The notes beneath the pieces are model-generated. The model searched no databases, was not told the DNA's origin, and worked only from the letters and a program-made list of their open reading frames with translations. Positions 40,224 through 49,758 of a DNA stretch of 64,000 nt are shown here, in pieces. Positions within the stretch are counted from its first letter, which is position 1. Each line of letters begins with the position of its first letter. Source of the stretch: Enterococcus sp. ZJ1622 (GTDB lineage: Bacteria > Bacillota > Bacilli > Lactobacillales > Enterococcaceae); the NCBI RefSeq assembly GCF_011038845.1, contig NZ_JAAKDW010000007.1:62001-126000 (forward strand), in the 5' to 3' direction. A program made the translations under genes and the position numbers.

Positions 40224-41480
40224 ATGAATATTATCGATGAATTAACTTGGCGCGACGCCATTAATCAGCAAACGAACGAAGAAAGACTTCGTGAACTTGT
40301 TGAAGAAAAGAGTATTTCACTTTATTGCGGTGTTGATCCAACCGGCGATTCAATGCATATCGGACATTTGATCCCTTTTATGATGATGAAGAGATTTCAA
40401 TTGGCGGGCCATCATCCATATATTCTGATTGGCGGCGGAACAGGAACAATCGGCGATCCAAGCGGCCGAAAAACAGAACGTGTCTTACAGACAATGGAAC
40501 AAGTGCAACATAATGTCGATGCACTTTCGAACCAAATGAGAAAATTATTTGGTAAAGACGCAAACATCACTTTTGTGAACAACTACGACTGGTTGTCAAA
40601 AATCTCTTTACTGGAATTTTTGAGAGATTACGGTAAAAACTTCAACATCAACACAATGTTGGCAAAAGATATCGTAGCAAGTCGTTTAGAAGTAGGAATC
40701 TCATTTACTGAATTTACGTACCAAATCCTCCAATCGATCGATTTTCTGCATTTGCACAAAACCTTCGATGTCCAATTGCAAATCGGCGGGGCAGACCAAT
40801 GGGGGAACATCACTGCAGGATTAGATCTGATCCGTAAATTAGAAGGACCAGAAGCCGAAGCGTTCGGATTGACGATCCCATTGATGCTGAAAGCTGATGG
40901 AACGAAATTTGGGAAAACAGCAGGCGGTGCAGTCTGGCTGGATCCTAAGAAAACATCACCATTTGAGTTCTACCAATTCTGGTTGAATCAAGATGACCGT
41001 GATGTCGTCAAATACTTGAAATTCTTTACCTTCTTAACACAAGAAGAAATCAATGAATTAGCGAAAAAAGTCGAAACAGAACCTGAGAAACGTGAAGCAC
41101 AACGTCGTTTAGCAGAAGAAGTGACGAAGTTCGTGCATAGTGAAGAAGACTTGAAAGAAGCGCAAAAAATAACGGAAGCATTGTTCTCTGGCAATATCAA
41201 AGAACTAAATGCCGATGAAATCGCGCAAGGATTCGGTAAAATGCCGAATGTCGAAATCTCAAGTACACCTGAAAATATCGTGGAATTACTTGTTTCCACA
41301 AAAATTGAACCATCTAAACGTCAAGCACGTGAAGATGTTTCAAATGGAGCTATTAGTATTAACGGTGACCGCGTTACCGATTTAAATTTTGTCATAAATC
41401 CATCAGATGAGTTCGATGGTAAGTTTGTGGTTATTCGAAAAGGTAAGAAAAATTACTTTTTGGCCAAAGTAATTGATTAG
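40224..41480 (+). CDS. tyrS: Tyrosyl-tRNA synthetase of the tyramine cluster
   Basis: A 418-residue class I synthetase charging tRNA-Tyr. HIGH motif as MHIGHLIPF near residue 45, tyrosine pocket Y-x-G-x-D (LYCGVDPTGD), KMSKS equivalent KFGKT near 230, and a C-terminal S4 domain (KRQAREDVSNGAISINGDRV). CGGAGG precedes the ATG. In enterococci and lactobacilli this tyrS copy is the first gene of the tyrosine decarboxylation locus and is usually additional to a housekeeping tyrosyl synthetase; that second copy is not in the window. A terminator separates it from tdcA. Confidence 0.95.
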   Translation: MNIIDELTWRDAINQQTNEERLRELVEEKSISLYCGVDPTGDSMHIGHLIPFMMMKRFQLAGHHPYILIGGGTGTIGDPSGRKTERVLQTMEQVQHNVDALSNQMRKLFGKDANITFVNNYDWLSKISLLEFLRDYGKNFNINTMLAKDIVASRLEVGISFTEFTYQILQSIDFLHLHKTFDVQLQIGGADQWGNITAGLDLIRKLEGPEAEAFGLTIPLMLKADGTKFGKTAGGAVWLDPKKTSPFEFYQFWLNQDDRDVVKYLKFFTFLTQEEINELAKKVETEPEKREAQRRLAEEVTKFVHSEEDLKEAQKITEALFSGNIKELNADEIAQGFGKMPNVEISSTPENIVELLVSTKIEPSKRQAREDVSNGAISINGDRVTDLNFVINPSDEFDGKFVVIRKGKKNYFLAKVID

Positions 41481-41582
41481 AATTTAGTAAGTTTTTGCCT
41501 TGAAAAAGGCAGGGTCTATTACAAGATTCCAATTTTGAAACCCATCCTAAAAGGAAACGCTGGTTGTCGTTAATACAATCTT

Positions 41583-41622
41583 AACGGGGGAATTTACTTT
41601 TGTAAATTCCCCCGTTTTTTTT
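41583..41622 (+). terminator. Terminator between tyrS and tdcA
   Basis: AACGGGGGAATTTAC pairs with GTAAATTCCCCCGTT and is followed by a long T run. The remaining 41623-41771 is AT-rich and should hold the tdcA promoter; I could not fix a clear -35/-10 pair. Confidence 0.92.
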
Positions 41623-41771
41623 AATTTTTTTAAATGTGTGAATAATTCGAATAATTGATACATATTAAAATAAGATTAAAAAAGCTCTGGAGAATCAGTT
41701 TACAGAATAGAAGAACAGGTGTAATGTAGGGCTCGACAAAATTTAAATATTTTTTTAGGAGGGTTTCACTT

Positions 41772-43649
41772 ATGAGTGAATCATTGTCAAACGATCTAAA
41801 CCTAAATGCCCTATTCATCGGGGACAAAGCTGAGAACGGCCAAATCTATAAAGCTTTGTTGAATGAATTAGTGGACGAACATCTAGGCTGGCGTCAAAAC
41901 TACATGCCACAAGACATGCCTATCATTACGCCAGAAGAAAAAAGCAGTGCAAGTTTCGAACACACTGTGAACAGAACAAAAGATGTTTTATCAGAAATTT
42001 CAGCACGGATGCGTACTCATTCCGTTCCTTGGCATAATGCCGGACGTTACTGGGGTCACATGAACTCTGAAACATTAATGCCATCTTTATTAGCGTATAA
42101 TTTCGCGATGTTATGGAATGGTAACAACGTTGCTTACGAATCTTCTCCTGCAACAAGCCAAATGGAAGAAGAAGTAGGGATGGAATTTGCAAAATTAATG
42201 AGCTATAAAGATGGCTGGGGACACATCGTTGCCGACGGTTCTCTAGCAAACTTAGAAGGACTTTGGTATGCACGTAATATCAAATCTCTGCCTCTTGCAA
42301 TGAAAGAAGTTGCACCAGAACTAGTTGCTGGAAAAAGCGATTGGGAATTGATGAACCTGTCAACAGAAGAAATCATGAATCTGTTAGACAGCGTGCCAGA
42401 AAAAATCGATGACATCAAAGCACATTCTGCACGTAGCGGAAAACATTTAGAAAAACTAGGAAAATGGTTAGTGCCTCAAACAAAACACTACTCATGGCTA
42501 AAAGCTGCCGACATCATCGGTATCGGTTTAGACCAAGTGATTCCAGTGCCAGTTGATCACAACTACCGCATGGACATCAACGAACTTGAAAAAATCGTTC
42601 GCGAATTAGCTGCTGAAAAAACACCAATCTTGGGTGTTGTCGGTGTGGTTGGTTCTACCGAAGAAGGAGCAATCGATGGAATCGATAAAATCGTTGCTTT
42701 ACGTCGCGTATTAGAAAAAGACGGAATTTACTTCTACTTGCATGTAGATGCTGCTTATGGCGGATATGGCCGTGCGATTTTCTTAGACGAAGACAACAAC
42801 TTCATTCCTTTCGAAGAACTAAAAGAAGTTCATTACAAAAACAACGTCTTTACAGAAAATAAAGATTATATTCTAGAAGAAGTACACAGTGCGTACAAAG
42901 CGATCGAAGAAGCAGAATCAGTAACGATCGACCCTCACAAAATGGGTTATGTTCCTTACTCTGCCGGTGGTATCGTAATTAAAGATATCCGCATGAGAGA
43001 CGTGATCTCTTACTTCGCAACATACGTATTCGAAAAAGGGGCAGACATCCCTGCATTACTTGGTGCGTATATCCTAGAAGGTTCAAAAGCCGGAGCAACA
43101 GCTGCCAGCGTTTGGGCTGCACATCATGTATTGCCATTGAATGTCACTGGTTATGGTAAATTGATGGGTGCTTCAATCGAAGGTGCACATCGTTTCTATG
43201 ACTTCTTGAATGACTTGTCATTCAAAGTCGGTGATAAAGAAATCGAAGTTCATCCATTGACTTATCCAGATTTCAATATGGTTGACTATGTGTTCAAAGA
43301 AAAAGGCAACGATGATCTAGTTGCAATGAATAAATTGAACCATGACGTGTATGATTATTCTTCATACGTCAAAGGAAGCATCTATGGTAATGAATTCTTG
43401 ACTTCACATACAGACTTTGCTATTCCTGACTACGGAAACAGCCCATTGCAATTCGTCAATAACTTAGGATTTTCAGATGACGAATGGAATCGTGCCGGAA
43501 AAGTCACAGTATTACGTGCAAGCGTCATGACACCATACATGAACAAAGAAGAACATTTTGAAGAATATGCTGAAAAGATCAAAGCAGCTCTTCAAGAAAA
43601 ATTGGAAAAAATCTACGCAGACCAATTATTGGCAAGCGAAGAAAAATAA
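41772..43649 (+). CDS. tdcA: Tyrosine decarboxylase
   Basis: A 625-residue PLP enzyme (group II decarboxylase) producing tyramine and CO2 from tyrosine, consuming a proton. The cofactor lysine is in [14 protein letters not shown] and the PLP-contact sequence [10 protein letters not shown] precedes it. Length and the extended N-terminal part ([18 protein letters not shown]) are those of enterococcal TdcA/TyrDC, which may also act on phenylalanine and L-DOPA. AGGAGGG precedes the ATG. Codon use is strongly biased, suggesting high expression. Flanked by terminators upstream and a hairpin downstream. Confidence 0.97.
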   Translation: MSESLSNDLNLNALFIGDKAENGQIYKALLNELVDEHLGWRQNYMPQDMPIITPEEKSSASFEHTVNRTKDVLSEISARMRTHSVPWHNAGRYWGHMNSETLMPSLLAYNFAMLWNGNNVAYESSPATSQMEEEVGMEFAKLMSYKDGWGHIVADGSLANLEGLWYARNIKSLPLAMKEVAPELVAGKSDWELMNLSTEEIMNLLDSVPEKIDDIKAHSARSGKHLEKLGKWLVPQTKHYSWLKAADIIGIGLDQVIPVPVDHNYRMDINELEKIVRELAAEKTPILGVVGVVGSTEEGAIDGIDKIVALRRVLEKDGIYFYLHVDAAYGGYGRAIFLDEDNNFIPFEELKEVHYKNNVFTENKDYILEEVHSAYKAIEEAESVTIDPHKMGYVPYSAGGIVIKDIRMRDVISYFATYVFEKGADIPALLGAYILEGSKAGATAASVWAAHHVLPLNVTGYGKLMGASIEGAHRFYDFLNDLSFKVGDKEIEVHPLTYPDFNMVDYVFKEKGNDDLVAMNKLNHDVYDYSSYVKGSIYGNEFLTSHTDFAIPDYGNSPLQFVNNLGFSDDEWNRAGKVTVLRASVMTPYMNKEEHFEEYAEKIKAALQEKLEKIYADQLLASEEK

Positions 43650-43695
43650 GCAAGGCGATGATGACAGAAGTGTATCGCTTCTGAGACAGGAAGTT

Positions 43696-43727
43696 CGAAA
43701 GGGACGTCTTTTGACGAATCCCTTTCG
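43696..43727 (+). terminator. Hairpin between tdcA and tyrP
   Basis: CGAAAGGGA and TCCCTTTCG pair around a 14-base loop; the T tract is poor (CTTCCCTTTG), so partial read-through into tyrP is likely. Confidence 0.6.
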
Positions 43728-43877
43728 CTTCCCTTTGTTTTGAGGTTGTCTTTGAAGTATGTCTTCAAGCAATAGACTCAAAGAATCCCCTTGATTATTC
43801 GCTCGTTTTCGTTTGTTGCTTAGACTGCTTCGATGACACCGTTATTTTTATCCAAAAAATCAAGGAGAGTGTCAACG

Positions 43878-45299
43878 GTGAGTAAATCTGAAGTAAGTAA
43901 AATGGGTCTTGGGACCTTTATTGGTCTGACCATGGCGTTGTGTGCGACCGTTCGGAGTATCCCTACGTTAGCCGCAGTCGGTTGGACATTGATTTTTTAT
44001 TCGATTTTCGCAGTTTTGTTTTTTGCCGGACCAATTTCAATGGTTTCCGGTGAACTTTCAACCATGCTTCCTCAAGAAGGCGGTCCTCAATTATGGGTAA
44101 AAACCGCATTAGGAAGCAAATGGGGATTTGTTGTTGCCTGGCTATTATGGGTGCAAATGTTCCCAGGGATGGTAATGGTCGCCTCTACATTAGGCCCATT
44201 GCTAGGAAACACGTTCGGTAATGTAGAACTCGGCAATAATCACTGGTTTGTTTTAGGTTGTATTTTAGTTATTTATTGGATCATCACGATTTTGAACTTG
44301 AAATTCGATATGGCCAAAGTCGGTGGGGACATCGGTGTGTGGCTAGGGGTATATATCCCAGTTGTCATCATGTTCGTTCTAGGCGTGCTTGCAGCATTCA
44401 AAGTCGGCTTGGTTTCTAACGGTTATTTAGGCGCATTTTCTTGGTCTAAAGCATTCCCTGACTTAGAACATATCGATTCATTGAAATACTTAGCTGGGAT
44501 CACCTTTATTTTCGTTGGGATCGAAATGAGCTCTGTGTACATGCCTCGTTTGAAAGATGCAACGAAGAATTATACAAAAGGTGTATTCATCGCCTTGATC
44601 GGTCTAGTTCTATTGAACGTCATCAATGCGATGCTTGTTGCCAATGTCGTTCCTGACGGCAAAATGGAACTAGCAAATATCACACAGCCAATCCTGATTG
44701 ACTGCCAAATTTTAGGTCTGCCTGAAGTGATCGGTAATATCTTCAGCTTCATGGTATTTATCGGTGTACTTCTGCAATTATCTGCATGGGTAACTGGACC
44801 TTCAAAAACAATTATCCAAGTAGCACGTGAAGGCTTCTTGCCTCCAAAATTCGGCTTCCATAAAGAAAACAAATATGGTGTGTCAAGAAATGTTGTATTG
44901 ACACAATCAATCGTTATCTCATTATTTGCATTGCTTTACGGAATCATGGATGATGTAAGTGCTGTATTCTTGACATTAACAAATGCTACAACTGTTATTT
45001 ATTGTATCGTATATGTGTTAATCGCTATATCTCTACTTAAAATGCGCAGCAAACATCCAGAACTGGATCGCCCATACCGTATTGGTAAAAAAGGAAACGG
45101 CTTCGCTTGGGTAGTCAGCTGCATGCTGATTTTCTCGATTATCGTTGTCGTATTTGCTACTTTAGGTACTGCAACACTTAGCGATGCATTGCTCGTAGCA
45201 GTCATCACGGTTGTTATGTTTGTTATTCCGTTAATCATCAATCATTTCAAGAAAGATTCTTGGGGAGCGGAAGTAGAAAAAAGTTTAGAAGAAAAATAA
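43878..45299 (+). CDS. tyrP: Tyrosine/tyramine antiporter
   Basis: A 473-residue APC-superfamily exchanger with about twelve helices. It imports tyrosine in exchange for tyramine, creating membrane potential and alkalising the cytoplasm together with TdcA. The start MSKSEVSKMGLGTFIGLTMA is that of known enterococcal TyrP proteins; here it is GTG 43878 with AAGGAG ten bases ahead, and the longer frame from 43833 is not used. SGELSTMLPQEGGPQLWV is the typical APC amino-acid contact region. Confidence 0.95.
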   Translation: MSKSEVSKMGLGTFIGLTMALCATVRSIPTLAAVGWTLIFYSIFAVLFFAGPISMVSGELSTMLPQEGGPQLWVKTALGSKWGFVVAWLLWVQMFPGMVMVASTLGPLLGNTFGNVELGNNHWFVLGCILVIYWIITILNLKFDMAKVGGDIGVWLGVYIPVVIMFVLGVLAAFKVGLVSNGYLGAFSWSKAFPDLEHIDSLKYLAGITFIFVGIEMSSVYMPRLKDATKNYTKGVFIALIGLVLLNVINAMLVANVVPDGKMELANITQPILIDCQILGLPEVIGNIFSFMVFIGVLLQLSAWVTGPSKTIIQVAREGFLPPKFGFHKENKYGVSRNVVLTQSIVISLFALLYGIMDDVSAVFLTLTNATTVIYCIVYVLIAISLLKMRSKHPELDRPYRIGKKGNGFAWVVSCMLIFSIIVVVFATLGTATLSDALLVAVITVVMFVIPLIINHFKKDSWGAEVEKSLEEK

Positions 45300-45343
45300 A
45301 AGAATATTCTACTCAGATGACAAATAGTCGCTGATTCAGTAGA

Positions 45344-45387
45344 AGGTCCTGCCAAGTGAATAGCTTTTTCATGGCAGGGCCTTTTTC
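45344..45387 (+). terminator. Terminator between tyrP and nhaC
   Basis: GGTCCTGCCA and TGGCAGGGCC pair and are followed by TTTTTCT. Confidence 0.85.
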
Positions 45388-45407
45388 TAAGAAGTGGGAG
45401 ACGTACA

Positions 45408-46769
45408 GTGAATAAAAAAATGTCAATAAAAGAAAGTATAGCTGTTCTGGTCGTATTGTTAGCAATGTTAGGCGTGTTGATTATCGGTTTTCAATTAACC
45501 CCGCATATCCCGATCCTTGCAGCTTTTATGTTGTTGTTATTTTATGGTAGATTCAAACGGTTTTCATGGGATGAGATCCATGATGGGATCATCAAAGGGA
45601 TCACTCCAGGGATCATCCCGATCCTGATTTTTTTGCTGATTGGCGTATTGGTTGCTTCGTGGATCTTGTCTGGAACGATCCCAACGATCATGGTATACGG
45701 ATTCAAGCTGATTTCTGTCCGCTTCTTTTTACCTACAGCTTTTCTTGTATGTACGATCGTGGGGATTACCGTCGGGAGCTCGTTTACTACGATCTCTACG
45801 ATCGGGATCGCCTTTTTAGGGATTGGACATATCCTTGGGTTCAATGATGCGATGACTACCGGTGCTGTTGTATCAGGGGCTTTTCTAGGAAATAACTGTT
45901 CACCTCTATCTGATACGACGAACTTGGCAGCGGGCATTGGCGGAGTGAATCTATTCGAGCATATTGCCGGGATGCGTTACACAGATTTCCCTGCGTTCCT
46001 CTTATCTTTGATCTTTTACACGATCTTAGGGCATAATAGTCATTCGGCTGATCTGGCGAGCATCAACGAAATGGTCCGGAACATGGAAGCCAGTTTCTGG
46101 GTATCTCCATGGACATTGATTCCTTTGATTATTTTATTCGGTGGAGCCATCAAGAAAATCCCGGCTATCCCTACATTACTGGCTGGTTCAACTGCTGCGA
46201 TCATTCTCTCCTTCATCCATGAGAAGAGTTTGAGTATCGGGAAAGTAGCAGATATCTTGATGAATGGGTATGTAGCGCATACAGCAGACAACAAGCTCAA
46301 TGAATTACTGTCACGTGGCGGTATCATGAGTATGCTAGGTTCAGCGAGTCTGATTCTGCTTGCGTTAGCACTTGGCGGACTATTGATCAAATATACGGTA
46401 GTTGAAACGATCGTCCAAGAATTGCGCGAAAAAATGGATCGGCCTTCTCGCTTGATTGGATTTACCGCTTTGAGTAGTATCGGGATCAATCTGATCGTTG
46501 GAGAACAGTACTTGTCGATCATTCTGCCTGGTGAGACGTTCAAACATTCTTTCGATCAAGCTGGATTGAATAAGATCTACTTGACTCGGACCCTTGCGGA
46601 TGCAGGCGCGACAGTGAATTCCCTTGTTCCATGGGGTGTGAGCGGAACGTTCATTATGGGGACGATGAAGGTAAGTGCCTTGCATTATCTACCATTCGCC
46701 TTTTTCTCTATCCTTGCGCCTGTCTTTACGATAGTCGTCGGATTTTTCTTGAATCGAAAAAAAGTGTAA
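45408..46769 (+). CDS. nhaC: Na+/H+ antiporter, NhaC family
   Basis: A 453-residue antiporter with about eleven helices. Landmarks are the GSSFTTISTIGIAFLGIG segment, GAFLGNNCSPLSDTTNLAAG (metal/proton site with paired Asp/Asn) and the late TLADAGATVNSLVPWGVSG, which mark the NhaC/ion-transporter superfamily. It is the usual fourth gene of the enterococcal tyramine cluster and may support pH and sodium homeostasis during decarboxylation. GTG start 45408 follows GTGGGAG. The intervening terminator suggests separate or reduced expression relative to tyrP. Confidence 0.92.
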   Translation: MNKKMSIKESIAVLVVLLAMLGVLIIGFQLTPHIPILAAFMLLLFYGRFKRFSWDEIHDGIIKGITPGIIPILIFLLIGVLVASWILSGTIPTIMVYGFKLISVRFFLPTAFLVCTIVGITVGSSFTTISTIGIAFLGIGHILGFNDAMTTGAVVSGAFLGNNCSPLSDTTNLAAGIGGVNLFEHIAGMRYTDFPAFLLSLIFYTILGHNSHSADLASINEMVRNMEASFWVSPWTLIPLIILFGGAIKKIPAIPTLLAGSTAAIILSFIHEKSLSIGKVADILMNGYVAHTADNKLNELLSRGGIMSMLGSASLILLALALGGLLIKYTVVETIVQELREKMDRPSRLIGFTALSSIGINLIVGEQYLSIILPGETFKHSFDQAGLNKIYLTRTLADAGATVNSLVPWGVSGTFIMGTMKVSALHYLPFAFFSILAPVFTIVVGFFLNRKKV

Positions 46770-46788
46770 TCTAATTAGTTGATGATAC

Positions 46789-46847
46789 TCCCACCATAGC
46801 AGTTTCTGAAAAGATTGCGTTCAGACTGCTGTGGTGGGATTTTTTTG
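46789..46847 (+). terminator. Terminator of the tyramine cluster
   Basis: TCCCACCATAGCAGT pairs with ACTGCTGTGGTGGGA (one G-U/mismatch), followed by seven T. Confidence 0.88.
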
Positions 46848-46971
46848 ATGAAAATGAGATGCTTATAAATGAAAATCTTCAGTATGGTTATGCTGATCGA
46901 ATTTATCATCTGATCCGGTTATGTACGCTATTTTACTGTTATTTTATAATCTAGAATAGCTAGATGAAGGG

Positions 46972-47027
46972 TGGAACACCGCTTATCCGAAAAAAGAAGC
47001 TGCAACAAGATTTTTGTCACAGCTCCG
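46972..47027 (+). repeat. Structured repeat, 3' half only
   Basis: TGGAACACCGCTTATCCG followed by the GAAGCTGCAAC / GTCACAGCTCC hairpin. The GAGGTTGTG half is missing. On the minus strand the hairpin is followed by CTTTTTT, but it lies downstream of malR in that direction and may end malR transcripts. Confidence 0.75.
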
Positions 47028-47043
47028 CAAGATGTCTCATCGA

Positions 47044-48063
47044 TTATTGTAGGGTATCTAAGGGCACAACGGTCTCTCTTTTGACTAAACGGTGGGGGAT
47101 GACTAAACGTACGCCGTTACTGATCTCGTCATGGATCAGTTCCTGCAGCTTCTGCATAGCGACGCGTCCCAATTCTGAAATATCGATGTCGATACTTGTG
47201 AGATAAGGATGTGTCAATGTCGAGAAAATCGAATTGTTGAAGCTGATCACCGATAATGTCTCAGGGATGACGTAACCATACATCTGTGCCAGCTGCATGG
47301 TGCGAAGGGCGAAGATATCATCGATGACCACAAGTGCAGTGGCTTTCGCATCATCTAAGATACGTTCGAATGCCAGATAATCTTCTGCCTGCTCCAATGC
47401 GACACTAGGAAGGGAAGGGAGTCCTGCCAGCATCATCGCTTTTTGGTAACCGAAATAACGCTCGAAATACAAGCTTTCATGGGTCGTATTAGTAACGAAG
47501 AGGATGTTTTCATGCCCGTTTCGAATCAGAAACTCTGTGGCCTGTTTGCCTAATAACTGATTGTCGTTATCGACATAAATGATTTCACTCTCATGACGAT
47601 AAGGCTGTCCGATCAAAGTGAAAGGGATGTGGTTCTGATACAAATAATCGATCACTGGATCTTCACTATCGGAATAAACGAGGATGAAGCCGTCCACTTG
47701 TTTTTGCAAGTGCATGCGCTGGACATTTTCGAGTAAGACATCGAAGCTTTTGGCAGTAGCGATCGCAGTCGTCATGTTGTAATGACGTGCTTCTTCATTG
47801 ATTGCTTCCATGATCTCGAGATAAAAGGGGTTTCCTATCCGTTCTTTTGAATCAAGTGGAGGCAAGATGACGCCGATCGCATTTGAGATGCGTTTGCCCA
47901 GATTTCTGGCAGTGATATTCGGGACATAGCCAAGTTCGTCCATGATCTTTCGTACTTTTTTCTTTGTTGCGTCTGAGATACTTGGATGATCGTTGATGAC
48001 GCGGGAAACAGTTGAAGTGGCGACGCCTGCTTTTTTCGCAACATCTTTCACTGTGATAGTCAT
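47044..48063 (-). CDS. malR: LacI-family regulator of maltose genes
   Basis: A 339-residue repressor. The N-terminal LacI headpiece is VKDVAKKAGVATSTVSRVIN, followed by the hinge ARNLGKRISNAIGVILPP and a periplasmic-binding-protein-like sugar domain. It is the last gene of the operon malP-pgmB-galM-malR, the order known for the E. faecalis maltose locus. Two inverted repeats with CCGATTGC centres in the malP/malT divergent region are the expected binding sites. ATG follows GAAAGG. Confidence 0.9.
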   Translation of the reverse strand: MTITVKDVAKKAGVATSTVSRVINDHPSISDATKKKVRKIMDELGYVPNITARNLGKRISNAIGVILPPLDSKERIGNPFYLEIMEAINEEARHYNMTTAIATAKSFDVLLENVQRMHLQKQVDGFILVYSDSEDPVIDYLYQNHIPFTLIGQPYRHESEIIYVDNDNQLLGKQATEFLIRNGHENILFVTNTTHESLYFERYFGYQKAMMLAGLPSLPSVALEQAEDYLAFERILDDAKATALVVIDDIFALRTMQLAQMYGYVIPETLSVISFNNSIFSTLTHPYLTSIDIDISELGRVAMQKLQELIHDEISNGVRLVIPHRLVKRETVVPLDTLQ

Positions 48064-48092
48064 TAGTTAAAACACCTTTCTATTGCCGTCCG

Positions 48093-49100
48093 TTAGTGGG
48101 CTGAAAACTGATAGATCGTTTGGCTGATCCGTTCCTGCCCAGGATGCAAGCTGATCGATCCAAGATCGGGCAAGTGAACGAGATCGGGGAATTCCTGAGG
48201 TTCGATCGCTAATCCGTAATTGGAATGCATCTTTTTCCCATTCAAGACAAGGTCAGCGTCGAAACCGGTCGTAGAAAATAATACCATACTTTTGTTCGTC
48301 GTCGCTATAGACAGTTGTCGTCCTGATTCTTTTTCAGCCAGCACGAGAGAAGTCTTGGAAAGTCTTGGATTGTGCAAAACGAAGACGTCATCTAGTCCAT
48401 TTGGGAAGTGAGAGAAGATCTCTTTCATGCTTGTAGGCTGCTTGAAGCGAACGGGCAGCTTTTCTTGTTCGATCAATTTCCCAGTCGGCAGTTTCTCAGT
48501 GTCTAGTGCCAGTAATCCGTCTAGGTATACCGTCAATCGATGGGTGTCGATATCTCTTTTGCCGTCGCCTGACAGGTTGAAATAGGCGTGGTTCGTCGGA
48601 TTGCAGATCGTTTCGCAATCACTGCTGGCGGTGGTTGTCCATTCCAATGTGTCATTGATCAGACGATAGGTGACGGTAGTGGTGATCGGTCCGGGGTATC
48701 CGGAAGAAGTGTCTTTCAAGTAAAAGACAACGCCGATCGCTACAGGTGTTTTAAAAATCTCGACTTCCCAATATTGGAAAGACCAGCCATCTGATCCGCC
48801 ATGTATATGGTGATCACCACAGTTTTTTTCGAGCTGATGCTGATCCCAGCTGCCGTTTCTGATCCTGCCGGCTACTGGACCCACAGTGGCGCCAAAATAG
48901 CTTTTGTCAGCCAAGACATCGTCAAGGTGATCGTAGGACAATAAAATGTTTTCCATCCGTCCGTTTTTGTCCGGTGCGAATATCTGATGAAGACGTGCAC
49001 CGTAATTGAGAAGAACGACTGTTAGATAGTCGTTCTTCAGTGTGATTTTTTTTAATCTCGTTTTGGGGACAGAGCAGACTGAGATCGTTGGTTCACTCAT
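48093..49100 (-). CDS. galM: Aldose 1-epimerase (mutarotase)
   Basis: A 335-residue beta-sandwich mutarotase interconverting alpha and beta anomers of glucose or galactose. Key residues are visible in [14 protein letters not shown] (His base region), [11 protein letters not shown] at the N terminus and [12 protein letters not shown] with the catalytic Glu near the C terminus. In this operon it provides the right glucose anomer to glucokinase after maltose phosphorolysis. Its start overlaps pgmB by 8 bases, so translation is coupled. Confidence 0.92.
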   Translation of the reverse strand: MSEPTISVCSVPKTRLKKITLKNDYLTVVLLNYGARLHQIFAPDKNGRMENILLSYDHLDDVLADKSYFGATVGPVAGRIRNGSWDQHQLEKNCGDHHIHGGSDGWSFQYWEVEIFKTPVAIGVVFYLKDTSSGYPGPITTTVTYRLINDTLEWTTTASSDCETICNPTNHAYFNLSGDGKRDIDTHRLTVYLDGLLALDTEKLPTGKLIEQEKLPVRFKQPTSMKEIFSHFPNGLDDVFVLHNPRLSKTSLVLAEKESGRQLSIATTNKSMVLFSTTGFDADLVLNGKKMHSNYGLAIEPQEFPDLVHLPDLGSISLHPGQERISQTIYQFSAH

Positions 49101-49758
49101 AGTCCTGCCACATTTCTTTTAAATAATCGAAGGTCAGTAAAGAGGTATCTTCAAGAATCGGGAATCCTTCCCCTAAGTCTTCCGTTTGTCCGATACCAAT
49201 TGGCTGTGCACCGCTTGCAAGGATAGCTTGGATCCCTGCTTGCGCATCTTCAATAGCGATGCAGTCAGTCACAGGTATACCAAGACCTTCTGCAGCAAGT
49301 AAGAAAACATCAGGCGCAGGTTTTCCGTGTGCTGCTTTTGCAGGATCAGCGATGACGTCAAAATAAGAAGACAACGCCATTTTTTCAAGTAGAAAAGGAC
49401 CATTTTTGCTGGCGGAAGCCAATGCGGTTTTGATCTTGGCACCTTTCAATTCAGTCAATAGTTCTAGTATTCCTGGAAATACATCATCTGGTGTTATTTC
49501 TTGGATCATTTTGAGATAATAGTCATTTTTTCTTTTTGCTAAAGCAGCGAATTCTTCCGGTGAAAAATCCTCTTCTCTATGTCCGTAAGCGAGTAGCAGA
49601 GATAAAGAATCTTCGCGACTGACACCTTTTAGCTGTTCGTTGAATGCGCGGTCGATCGTGATGCCGATTTCTTGTCCCAATTGTTTCCATGCACGATAAT
49701 GGAATTCCGCTGTGTCTGTGATCACGCCATCCAGATCGAATAATACACCTTTAAACAT
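49093..49758 (-). CDS. pgmB: Beta-phosphoglucomutase
   Basis: A 221-residue HAD-superfamily mutase converting beta-glucose 1-phosphate, the product of maltose phosphorylase, to glucose 6-phosphate. The phospho-acceptor motif [18 protein letters not shown] has the nucleophile Asp and the acid/base Asp two residues later. [16 protein letters not shown] and [11 protein letters not shown] complete the HAD motifs. ATG 49758 has AAAGGA correctly spaced; it overlaps the malP end by 8 bases. Confidence 0.95.
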   Translation of the reverse strand: MFKGVLFDLDGVITDTAEFHYRAWKQLGQEIGITIDRAFNEQLKGVSREDSLSLLLAYGHREEDFSPEEFAALAKRKNDYYLKMIQEITPDDVFPGILELLTELKGAKIKTALASASKNGPFLLEKMALSSYFDVIADPAKAAHGKPAPDVFLLAAEGLGIPVTDCIAIEDAQAGIQAILASGAQPIGIGQTEDLGEGFPILEDTSLLTFDYLKEMWQDYE

